Positions 26,078-34,008 of a DNA stretch of 64,000 bases are shown here, in pieces. Numbering within the stretch: position 1 is the stretch's first letter; every line of letters begins with the position of its first letter. The DNA is from SHAN690 sp038131955 (GTDB lineage: Bacteria > Bacteroidota > Bacteroidia > Flavobacteriales_G > Salibacteraceae). The notes beneath the pieces were generated by a model. The model was not told where the DNA came from. It worked only from the letters and a program-made list of their open reading frames with translations, and searched no databases. The translations under genes and the position numbers were made by a program. The DNA lies in assembly GCA_038131955.1 (NCBI GenBank), contig JAYPQK010000001.1, forward strand, positions 1 to 64,000, written 5' to 3'.

Positions 26078-26598
26078 ATCGCGAGCTACTGTCCCATATC
26101 ATTCGCTTCGTGCTCTTGGTGATCGTTCAGGTCTTTCTGTTGAACAATGTTCAGCTGAACGGAATGATCAATCCGTATATCTACATCTACTTCCTCTTAG
26201 TTCTGCCCGTCGACTTTTCCCCGAATGGCGGATTGATCCTTGGCTTTATTTTAGGTTTCATCATTGACCTTTTCTCACAGACCTTGGGTATGCATACGAT
26301 CGCATCGGTCTTCTTTGCCTTTGGCCGACCGTATGTGCTGCGTTACATGGCGCCTCGAGATGGGTATGAATTCACCCGAACGATCAGTATCCGACAGATG
26401 GGATGGCTTTGGTTCCTCACCTTCTCCGGACTAATGGTATTCCTCCATCACTTCGTCTTGTTCTTCATCGAGAGCTTCCGCATGAGTGGGTTCTTCTTCA
26501 CCGTAGGAAAATCCATTAGCAACAGCTTCATGACCCTCGCCCTTATAGTGGTCATCCAACTCCTATTCACCAGACCTCCTAAGTCGAGCTATGAATAA
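26074..26598 (+). CDS. mreD: Rod shape-determining protein MreD
   Basis: The 174-residue inner-membrane protein has about five hydrophobic helices, beginning IRFVLLVIVQVFLLNN. It contains the P-N-G-G-x-I-L-G-F stretch (LPVDFSPNGGLILGFILGF) usual in the MreD family. Sequence conservation in MreD is low, so the call relies also on position between mreC and the PBP2 gene. It overlaps mreC by four bases and mrdA by eight. Confidence 0.9.
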   Translation: MNRELLSHIIRFVLLVIVQVFLLNNVQLNGMINPYIYIYFLLVLPVDFSPNGGLILGFILGFIIDLFSQTLGMHTIASVFFAFGRPYVLRYMAPRDGYEFTRTISIRQMGWLWFLTFSGLMVFLHHFVLFFIESFRMSGFFFTVGKSISNSFMTLALIVVIQLLFTRPPKSSYE

Positions 26599-28420
26599 TC
26601 TGGAGAACCGAAAGATCATCGTCATATCGCTCCTCGTGGTGGTGGCCCTGATCTTTCTTGGCCGACTATTCACGATCCAAGTTCTCGATGACTCTTATTC
26701 CTCCTCTGCTGACAACCAAGCCCTTCGATTCGTAACCCAGTATCCATCACGTGGGATCATATATGACCGGCATGGCGACATTCTGGTGCAAAACCAAGCG
26801 GCCTTTGACCTGATGGTCGTGCCCCGTCAGCTGGCGGGTCTTGACACCCAAGCCTTCTGCCAGCTTATGGAAATGGATCGAAGCGAGTTTAACACCCGCA
26901 TCGACAAGGCCAAATCCTATTCCTACTATCGTGCGAGCATCTTTCAGAAGCAGCTCACTGCCGATGAGTATGCGCGCATAGCGGAGAACCTGTATCGCTT
27001 TCCAGGATTTTATGGTCAGAAACGAAGTCTGCGCATTTACCCCGATTCAGTTGCGGCACACGTTCTTGGTTATATCGGTGAAGTGAACTCGAGGGATCTC
27101 GAGGAGGATAGTGTGTATCGCCCCGGTGACTTCATTGGGATCGGAGGACTAGAACGTCAATACGAAAAGTTACTACGAGGAGAACGCGGTCAGGAGGTAT
27201 TGCTTGTCGATGTGCACAATACGGTGCAGGGCAAGTATCGTAATGGATCGCTGGATGTTCCAGCCAAGGCGGGTACCAACTTGATCACTGGCTTGGATCT
27301 CGACCTACAGAAGTATGGGGAGGGCTTAATGAACAACAAGAAAGGGAGTATCGTAGCCATTGAGCCAAGTACGGGGGAGGTGCTATGTCTGATCTCAAGT
27401 CCGACATACGATCCGAATCTTTTGGTAGGAATCAAGCGGGCACAGAATTATCAAATGCTCTCGCAAAACGACTCCTTGGATCCATTATTCAATCGAGCTT
27501 TGATGGCGAAATATCCGCCGGGTTCGATCTTTAAGTTGGTCCAATCCCTGATCGCTTTGGACGAAGGGGTGATCACGGAGCACACCGGAATCGCCTGCAA
27601 CAAAGCACTCGTTGGCTGTCACAACCATCCCTCCGCCCAGAAACTGCGAGAGGCGATCCAGATGTCGTGCAACCCCTATTTCCATCAAGTCTTCAAGCGA
27701 CTGATCAATCGAGGTACTGTAAGCAGCTATTTTGAAGACTCAGCGATTGGATTGGACGCTTGGGAAAAGCGGGTGAAGAAGTTCGGAATGGGTCAGCGCG
27801 TGGGCCTCGACCTTCCTAGCCTGAAAAGCGGCAGCATTCCAGATGTCGAGCTTTATAACCGAATCTATGGAGCACGCCGGTGGGCGTTTAGCACCATCTA
27901 TTCAGTCAGTATTGGACAAGGTGAGGTAGAGGTCATCCCTATCCAGATGGCCAATCTGGCCGCTACCATCGCCAATCGGGGATACTACATCGATCCGCAC
28001 ATTGTGAAGGAGATGGATGGCGTGAAAGATTCGACCCTTCATTACGAAGTCCACAATACGGACATCGACCCTGCTTACTTTGAACCTGTGATCGACGCGA
28101 TGCAATGGGTAGTGGAAAAGCCTGGAGGGACAGCACGCAGGGCTCGCATCGATAGCATTGCGGTTTGCGGAAAGACCGGGACAGCCGAGAACCCGCACGG
28201 CGAAGACCACTCCGTATTCATCGCCTTTGCACCGAGGGAAAATCCTCAGATCGCGATTGCCGTATATGTGGAGAACGCCGGTTTTGGTGGAACTTGGGCT
28301 GCACCGATCGCCAGCTTGATGATGGAACGGTACATCAAAGGAAGCATCAGCGATACGATCAAGGAAAACCGTGTATTGGAAGCTAACCTGCTGAACGTAG
28401 AAAAAGACGATGAGGACTAA
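26591..28420 (+). CDS. mrdA: Penicillin-binding protein 2, peptidoglycan transpeptidase
   Basis: The 609-residue enzyme crosslinks peptidoglycan during rod elongation. It has an N-terminal membrane anchor (about 10-27), the dimerisation/pedestal domain (IYDRHGDILVQNQ, HVLGYIGEV), and a transpeptidase domain with catalytic S312-I-F-K315 (YPPGSIFK), SCN as the second motif, and K528-T-G530. The SxxK has isoleucine where threonine is more common, a mild variation. It overlaps mreD (8 bases) and rodA (11 bases), so translation of the three is coupled. Confidence 0.97.
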   Translation: MNNLENRKIIVISLLVVVALIFLGRLFTIQVLDDSYSSSADNQALRFVTQYPSRGIIYDRHGDILVQNQAAFDLMVVPRQLAGLDTQAFCQLMEMDRSEFNTRIDKAKSYSYYRASIFQKQLTADEYARIAENLYRFPGFYGQKRSLRIYPDSVAAHVLGYIGEVNSRDLEEDSVYRPGDFIGIGGLERQYEKLLRGERGQEVLLVDVHNTVQGKYRNGSLDVPAKAGTNLITGLDLDLQKYGEGLMNNKKGSIVAIEPSTGEVLCLISSPTYDPNLLVGIKRAQNYQMLSQNDSLDPLFNRALMAKYPPGSIFKLVQSLIALDEGVITEHTGIACNKALVGCHNHPSAQKLREAIQMSCNPYFHQVFKRLINRGTVSSYFEDSAIGLDAWEKRVKKFGMGQRVGLDLPSLKSGSIPDVELYNRIYGARRWAFSTIYSVSIGQGEVEVIPIQMANLAATIANRGYYIDPHIVKEMDGVKDSTLHYEVHNTDIDPAYFEPVIDAMQWVVEKPGGTARRARIDSIAVCGKTGTAENPHGEDHSVFIAFAPRENPQIAIAVYVENAGFGGTWAAPIASLMMERYIKGSISDTIKENRVLEANLLNVEKDDED

Positions 28421-29711
28421 GAGAAGCATATTCGAGGACATCGACTGGGTGTTGGTGCTGATTTATGCAGCGCTTGTCATCTTCGGGTGGATCAGCATAT
28501 ATTCGGCCACGTATGATGAAGCACACCCGGGCATGTTTGACATGGCGAAGAACCATGGAAAGCAGGCCTTGTGGATCGCCCTTGCGGGCATCATTGCCGT
28601 CACCTTGCTCTTTTTCGACCACCGCTTCTTCGAGACCTTCGCCTATATCGTTTATGGTGTCAGCGTCTTTCTCCTATTGGCCGTGATCGTGGTCGGTACC
28701 GAAGTCAAGGGCGCACAATCGTGGTTTGTGCTGGGTCCTGTGAGTTTTCAGCCCAGCGAGATCGCCAAGTTCGGAACGGCTTTAGCGCTCGCAAAGTTCT
28801 TAGGCAATGAAGGGCCTCGGTTCGACCGACTTAAGACCAAGATCTACGCATTGGGGATCGTTTTCTTCCCTGCGGCATTGATCATGCTTCAACCCGACGT
28901 TGGATCTACCCTCGTCTTCGCGTCGATGCTGATCGTACTCTATCGACAAGGGCTAAGTGGTTGGATCTTCGGAATTGGATTCTTTGCTGCCGTGCTTTTT
29001 ATTGCCGCCTTGTATATGAAGCAATACGAATGGACGGTCTTTGGACAACTTATCCAAGGGAAGGTCGCCTTCATTGTTGCTCTGGCCGGACTGGCAGGCT
29101 TTACACTCTACGTCCTTCGAAAGCAGCGCGGAAGCAGGCTTGTAGTTGGCGGAGGCTTCTTGGCGTCCGTGGGATATTTCTTGAGCGTGGACTGGCTCTT
29201 TGACCACATCTTGCAGCCCCACCATCAAAACAGGATCAATGAACTCCTCGGCATCGTCTCCGATCCTTTGGGTGCAGGCTACAACGTACACCAGTCGAAG
29301 ATCGCTATCGGATCCGGCGGTTTCTTTGGTAAGGGCTTCCTTGAGGGAACCCAAACGAAGTTCCACTTCGTACCCGAGCAAAGTACCGATTTCATCTTCT
29401 GCACGGTCGGTGAAGAATGGGGGTTCCTCGGGACGTTTGTTGTGATTACCCTATTCGTGATCTTGCTAGGGCGCATCATCTGGAATGCCGAAAATCAAAG
29501 GAGCGAGTTCACTCGGATATACGGTTACTCGGTGGCTTCGATCATATTCATCCACGTCGCCATCAACATCGGCATGACCATTGGACTGGCTCCGGTGATT
29601 GGTATTCCTCTTCCGTTCTTCAGTTATGGAGGGTCCTCCCTGTGGTCTTTCACCCTCTTGCTGTTCACTTTCATCAAGCTGGACTCAGAGAAGAAGTACG
29701 TGCTTCGCTAG
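28410..29711 (+). CDS. rodA: SEDS peptidoglycan glycosyltransferase RodA
   Basis: The 433-residue polytopic protein polymerises lipid II with PBP2. It has about ten membrane helices and SEDS hallmarks: VLGPVSFQPSEIAKF, LQPDVGSTLVF, EQSTDFIFCTVGEEWGFLG, and GIPLPFFSYGGSSLW. A longer than usual hydrophilic loop and extra helices around residues 180-290 are typical of Bacteroidota RodA. The stop TAG shares the palindrome CTAG (29708-29711) with the stop of the convergent gene. Confidence 0.96.
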   Translation: MRTKRSIFEDIDWVLVLIYAALVIFGWISIYSATYDEAHPGMFDMAKNHGKQALWIALAGIIAVTLLFFDHRFFETFAYIVYGVSVFLLLAVIVVGTEVKGAQSWFVLGPVSFQPSEIAKFGTALALAKFLGNEGPRFDRLKTKIYALGIVFFPAALIMLQPDVGSTLVFASMLIVLYRQGLSGWIFGIGFFAAVLFIAALYMKQYEWTVFGQLIQGKVAFIVALAGLAGFTLYVLRKQRGSRLVVGGGFLASVGYFLSVDWLFDHILQPHHQNRINELLGIVSDPLGAGYNVHQSKIAIGSGGFFGKGFLEGTQTKFHFVPEQSTDFIFCTVGEEWGFLGTFVVITLFVILLGRIIWNAENQRSEFTRIYGYSVASIIFIHVAINIGMTIGLAPVIGIPLPFFSYGGSSLWSFTLLLFTFIKLDSEKKYVLR

Positions 29712-30985
29712 AGCACGAACCACTTGAATGAGCGGCGCATCTTACCGTCGTTTAGCGTAATGAAGTACAATCCTGCGGGCCATCCTATCGTAGAAATCTT
29801 ACCCGATGCATCGACCCTTGACTCGTGCAGTCGACCGGTCAGGTCATGAACCTGAACTTGATCGCCGCGCTGGAATCCTCTGATCTGAACGGCGTTATTT
29901 CTGGGAACCAACTTCCAATCTCGGGAAGACGGATAGTTAACGCCTGTAGGGATCGTATCTTCTTCTAAACGCTTGACCCGAATATCTGCCCTTACCGGAA
30001 GGTGGTCGCTCATCTCATAGAGCGCTCCCAACACGGCAGAAGGAACACTACTATTGGTGCCATCGGTGAGCGCCTGGTTGAAGTGATTCCCATCGTTCCC
30101 CACGGTGACGTATGAATCTTCGACAAAGGATACCATCCCGGTGTCTTCCATGATCTGTCCACTCATCAAAATGAGGTCGAAGCGATCATCCATTCCACCT
30201 CCCGAAAAGCAATCGCCTGAGGTATGGGTGGACTGGGTATGCGCATAGGCGAAGGAAGAGGTACTGCTCCATCCGCCAGGGATCAGTGGGTCATAGAATC
30301 GGTGATCGCCATAGGTGTTCGAAAGAAAGTTCTGAAAGCCCGCCTCACTTGAACCCCCTACGTTCATGTCTCCGGCGGCGATGAAATAACCCGGGGGATA
30401 GTTATCGACCAAATACTCCATCAAAGACTGCGTGGCAATGTCACGTGCAGATACATCAGAAGAAGTTCCGCCAGCCTTCAGGTGCATCCCCACCAAGTAA
30501 AGGAAGACGGTGTCTGAACCTTCCTTCAACAGAGGGTCCTTATAGTAGAAGGTGCATATATCGATCGCCCGAACGATGCTCGAGCCATTGGTCGCTTGGG
30601 TAAGCTTATCCTGAGCGTGGAGCACCAATTTATTCTTGTCGTAGAACACCCCATTGACCAGGTCCGAGAAGGAGTTGTTTTGGATGGGAGCTCGCTTGTA
30701 CCGATTGACTCCGTCCGTATTGAGCACATTATTGATGATGCGATCCGCGTAGACGATCGAGGCTCCCATTTCGTTCACAAAAAGCAGGTCGGGTTTCACA
30801 TGCTTGGCGATGACCTCGAAGTAGGTATCCTTGTCGTTGATGTCATTGTTTTGGGCAGTACAAAAGCTGGTGACCTCACCATAGTAAAGCAGGTTGTAGG
30901 TCATGACCCGCAGGGTATCCCAATCCTGGGCGCGGACGTCAACAAAGAGGACCAATCCGATAAGCAGTAGCAGAACTTTTCGCAT
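29708..30985 (-). CDS. Secreted endonuclease/exonuclease/phosphatase-family protein with T9SS type-A sorting domain
   Basis: The 425-residue protein starts at ATG 30985 with a signal peptide (MRKVLLLLIGLVLFVDVRAQ). The catalytic fold shows VMTYNLLYYG, FVNEMG, GDMNVGGSSEAGFQ, and the C-terminal SDHLPVRADIRV, the metal and phosphate-binding motifs of the EEP superfamily (DNase I-like). The last ~80 residues match a T9SS type-A sorting domain (VHDLTGRLHES, PAGLYFITLNDG). Exported nuclease or phosphodiesterase activity is expected; the substrate is unknown. It follows the YihY gene by 33 bases and may be co-transcribed with it. Confidence 0.88.
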   Translation of the reverse strand: MRKVLLLLIGLVLFVDVRAQDWDTLRVMTYNLLYYGEVTSFCTAQNNDINDKDTYFEVIAKHVKPDLLFVNEMGASIVYADRIINNVLNTDGVNRYKRAPIQNNSFSDLVNGVFYDKNKLVLHAQDKLTQATNGSSIVRAIDICTFYYKDPLLKEGSDTVFLYLVGMHLKAGGTSSDVSARDIATQSLMEYLVDNYPPGYFIAAGDMNVGGSSEAGFQNFLSNTYGDHRFYDPLIPGGWSSTSSFAYAHTQSTHTSGDCFSGGGMDDRFDLILMSGQIMEDTGMVSFVEDSYVTVGNDGNHFNQALTDGTNSSVPSAVLGALYEMSDHLPVRADIRVKRLEEDTIPTGVNYPSSRDWKLVPRNNAVQIRGFQRGDQVQVHDLTGRLHESRVDASGKISTIGWPAGLYFITLNDGKMRRSFKWFVL

Positions 30986-31018
30986 GGTGCGAAGGTAACC
31001 ACCAAAGGACAGATTCAC

Positions 31019-32368
31019 CTAGACCATTTCCAGGTCCGGGAGGTCACGAACGAGAAGATTGTGTTGAGCATCTTTCATCGTATCGCGCAACTCGTTGTAT
31101 TTCAAGAAATATTGATCGTAACTCGTTTTCTTGAGCTTCGGGATCTCACTGAAGCCTACCACATCCATGGCCCGAATCACCTCGCCGACATAGAGTTTCT
31201 CTGTGGAGGAATGAGGAAGGTAGGAAGAGGCATCCTTGTTTGAGTGTTCGATCTCCGTGATGAGCTTGGCATCGACCATGATGTCCAATACCCGGGTAGT
31301 TACGCCATAAGGCAGATCCAACATATCGCTCAATTGTTTCGCCGATAACGGGTCTTCACCAGCGTCGAAGGCCTTGGCGATCTTCTTCATCAATAGCAAG
31401 GCGATCACATGGCGTTGGGTGGTACTCAATCGATCGCCGTCGATCTCATTCTCGATCTCGGAGACGTATTGGTTGGCATAGGCGATCTCTGCGCCGATCA
31501 GTGTGATGAGCCAAGACAGATTCGCCCAGATCAAGAACAGGGGCAAAGCGGCGAAACTACCGTAAATCGCATTGTACTTACTGACGCCTACCTGAAAGTT
31601 GATGTATCCCCACTCCAACAATTGAAAGGATGTTCCCGCAATGATACCGGCGATGAGTGCCGAGCCGAACTTCACTTTCGTATTCGGCATAACCATATAC
31701 ACAAAGGTGAAAAGCAACCAGATCAGGGTGTACGGAATCATCTGGATCAAGAAGTGAAACACGGGTCCTACCGCCTGCAGGAAGTCGTATCCTGCGATCA
31801 GGTTCTCCAATTCCTGCGAGATCACGACGGTCATACTACCGGCCAAGATGACGATGATCGGGGCCAAGAGCATGATGCTGAAATATTCGGTAAAGCGACG
31901 CAGCCAAGTGCGACCCTTGGCCACCTTCCATATCTCATTAAAGGCCAACTCGATATTGACAAGGAGTCGCATGACCGTCCAGAGTAAGACAACCACACCG
32001 ATACCGGCTAGTATTCCGCCTTTCGTATTCTCTAGCATTCGGGTGGCGAAGGTCATCACTTGATCCGCCACTTCCTGATGCCCGCTGAGCGCAGAAGAGA
32101 TCTCCATTTCCAGAGACTCTTGGAAGCCAAATCCCTTGGCCACGGCGAAGGCCAGCGCCACGAGCGGAACTACCGACAACAAGGTGTAATAGGTCAGTCC
32201 GGCAGCCTGTAGCTGAAGGTTGTCTTTGGCATAGTTCCTCAGTACGATGAGGATGATCCTCAATTGCTTGATGAAAAAGGCAAGAAACACGTTTCTATCC
32301 TCGAGTCGCACATGCCAAATGCGATCGTGGATGTATTTCGGAAGCCAGCTTTCTGTGTGTTTCGCCAT
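31019..32368 (-). CDS. YihY/BrkB family inner-membrane protein
   Basis: The 449-residue protein starts at ATG 32368 (MAKHTESWLPKYIHDR); the upstream open extension lies in the divergent GH3 gene and is rejected. Six membrane helices (about 75-315) contain the family motif LQAAGLTYYTLLSVVPLVALAFAVAKG. The C-terminal part is a winged-helix-like cytoplasmic region (LLLMKKIAKAFDAGEDPLSAKQLSDML) often found in Bacteroidota members. The family was formerly called ribonuclease BN in error; its function is not settled, with transport suggested. Confidence 0.88.
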   Translation of the reverse strand: MAKHTESWLPKYIHDRIWHVRLEDRNVFLAFFIKQLRIILIVLRNYAKDNLQLQAAGLTYYTLLSVVPLVALAFAVAKGFGFQESLEMEISSALSGHQEVADQVMTFATRMLENTKGGILAGIGVVVLLWTVMRLLVNIELAFNEIWKVAKGRTWLRRFTEYFSIMLLAPIIVILAGSMTVVISQELENLIAGYDFLQAVGPVFHFLIQMIPYTLIWLLFTFVYMVMPNTKVKFGSALIAGIIAGTSFQLLEWGYINFQVGVSKYNAIYGSFAALPLFLIWANLSWLITLIGAEIAYANQYVSEIENEIDGDRLSTTQRHVIALLLMKKIAKAFDAGEDPLSAKQLSDMLDLPYGVTTRVLDIMVDAKLITEIEHSNKDASSYLPHSSTEKLYVGEVIRAMDVVGFSEIPKLKKTSYDQYFLKYNELRDTMKDAQHNLLVRDLPDLEMV

Positions 32369-32383
32369 TAATACCGTAAAGTT

Positions 32384-32391
32384 CAAAAATA
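32384..32391 (-). promoter_or_regulatory. TAnnTTTG promoter box for the YihY gene
   Basis: TATTTTTG on the minus strand ends 15 bases before the start at 32368, in the 70-base divergent spacer shared with the GH3 gene. Confidence 0.45.
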
Positions 32392-32426
32392 TTGGAAAGA
32401 CCGCACCGTTCGGCACGAGAATGGGA

Positions 32427-32434
32427 TAGGTTTG
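32427..32434 (+). promoter_or_regulatory. TAnnTTTG promoter box for the GH3 gene
   Basis: TAGGTTTG is followed by four bases (AACT) and the ATG at 32439, predicting a leaderless mRNA. Confidence 0.45.
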
Positions 32435-32438
32435 AACT

Positions 32439-33533
32439 ATGCAACGAATCATCTCCTTATGTGCTGCCCTGCTCATAGCTAGCAGCGCCTGTCAAGCGCA
32501 ATCCTCAGCCGAGTCATTTCAACTGGAGGATTTCTTGGCAAATCCGCCGACTTTGGCCAAACAGGTAGATCAGATCTACGACGCTATGACCCCAGAGCAG
32601 CGGGCGGCTCAGATGATCGTCACCTCTCTGGGTCGACTCGGGAAGAACATGGAAGATGTACGCCCCTTGGTGGAACAAAGCAAGGTTGGAGGCATCATTT
32701 TTCTCAGTGGGGACCCCGAGGAATTCAAGAAAGAGATCGAGGGTCTTCAGTCTTTGTCCAAGTTTCCGCTGTTGATGAGCATGGATGCCGAGCCCAGTCT
32801 TTTCAATCGACGAATGCCCGGCACACCGGAGATGTCTCCAACGGCCGAACTCACTACCACGGAGGCGGTGCAAGGTGCTATAGACGTGATCGACAGTACG
32901 CTGCACTACGTTGGTTTTCAGCACAACTATGCTCCGGTGATCGATGTTTCTCCGAACAACGAAGCCATTGGCAATCGAACCTTCGGAAGCGATTCAGCGA
33001 CGATCATTCCTCTCGCTACACAGTTCATCCAGTCGACACAACAAGATCAGATCGTAGCCACGGCAAAGCATTTTCCCGGGCATGGCCGGGTGAGTGGAGA
33101 TACCCATAAGAAATTGGTGTACATCGACGGTCGACTGACGGAGGTTCACTTGTACAAGCCGTTGATTGAAGCGGGCGTCGCCTCGATCATGGTTGGACAT
33201 ATCGCCATCGAGAACAATGAAAGGTATCAAACGGACGGAATGCCATCAACGTTGAGTCGAGTGGTGGTTACTGATCTTTTGAGGAAGGAATTCAGATTCG
33301 AAGGCCTGATCGTCACTGATGCGATGAACATGGGTGCGGTTTCTGAGATCCCAAACTCGACCCTTCTCGCTGCCAAGGCCGGGTGTGACATCATCCTGAT
33401 GCCACCCGATGAAGTGGGAACACTTCAAGCGATCATCGACGAAATGGAAGTCAATCAAGAATTCGAAAAGCAGATCGAAGCCTCAGTGAAGCGCATCCTG
33501 AGATTGAAGCTTTGTCTGGGAATGGAGTTCTGA
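32439..33533 (+). CDS. Glycoside hydrolase family 3, beta-N-acetylhexosaminidase-like
   Basis: The 364-residue exported enzyme has a signal peptide (MQRIISLCAALLIASSACQA). The NagZ-type active-site segment KHFPGHG (residues 210-216) is followed by D221 and H223, the Asp-His dyad that acts as general acid/base in this GH3 branch. The nucleophile is D294 in IVTDAMNMGAV. Cell-wall amino sugars are the likely substrate, and the exported location distinguishes it from cytoplasmic NagZ. It lacks the extra C-terminal beta-lactamase-like domain seen in larger Bacteroidota GH3 proteins. Confidence 0.9.
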   Translation: MQRIISLCAALLIASSACQAQSSAESFQLEDFLANPPTLAKQVDQIYDAMTPEQRAAQMIVTSLGRLGKNMEDVRPLVEQSKVGGIIFLSGDPEEFKKEIEGLQSLSKFPLLMSMDAEPSLFNRRMPGTPEMSPTAELTTTEAVQGAIDVIDSTLHYVGFQHNYAPVIDVSPNNEAIGNRTFGSDSATIIPLATQFIQSTQQDQIVATAKHFPGHGRVSGDTHKKLVYIDGRLTEVHLYKPLIEAGVASIMVGHIAIENNERYQTDGMPSTLSRVVVTDLLRKEFRFEGLIVTDAMNMGAVSEIPNSTLLAAKAGCDIILMPPDEVGTLQAIIDEMEVNQEFEKQIEASVKRILRLKLCLGMEF

Positions 33534-33534
33534 C

Positions 33535-34008
33535 CTACAGATTAAGCGGAACGTTGGTCTTTAACTCTACCGGAACCTTCTTGGTGTAGAAGAAGTTCCC
33601 CGCTTTCAGTTCCCCTTTGATCGTTACCTCCGGTTGTTTTCCTGTGAGCAGTCCGGCAAGGCCAGAGATACCCACCGCCACCAGGTCGCCAATGGTTCCG
33701 TCGATCTCGATGTCATAGCTCTCCTTCGAGTTCGCTTGGATCTTAAAAGACTCCGACAAGGAAGCGTCACCAATGTGATTCTTACCCACTGACAGGTCGA
33801 ACTTTCCAAACTTGACAGTAATCGGAAAGCTATTGGGGTTGTCGAGAACAACGGAGATCACGGCCTCCATATCGCCATCCTTGACCTTTTTTATTTCGAA
33901 GCCCTCTACGCGTTCAAGTTGAACATCCTTAAATTCACAACCCGAAAGAAAAACGAGCGTCCCTATCAACGAGAAGAGTAACACAACACGAGAACGAAGA
34001 AGAATCAT
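33535..34008 (-). CDS. LEA type 2 (WHy-domain) lipoprotein
   Basis: The 157-residue protein starts at ATG 34008 with a lipoprotein signal (LLFSLIGTLVFLSGC; lipobox LSGC). The mature part resembles LEA14/WHy-domain proteins: VLDNPNSFPITVKFGKFDLSVGKN, ending with a threonine/lysine-rich strand set. These domains are small beta sandwiches of unclear role, linked to stress tolerance. The start codon overlaps the start of the divergent T9SS gene by two bases within CATG. It is convergent with the GH3 gene. Confidence 0.8.
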   Translation of the reverse strand: MILLRSRVVLLFSLIGTLVFLSGCEFKDVQLERVEGFEIKKVKDGDMEAVISVVLDNPNSFPITVKFGKFDLSVGKNHIGDASLSESFKIQANSKESYDIEIDGTIGDLVAVGISGLAGLLTGKQPEVTIKGELKAGNFFYTKKVPVELKTNVPLNL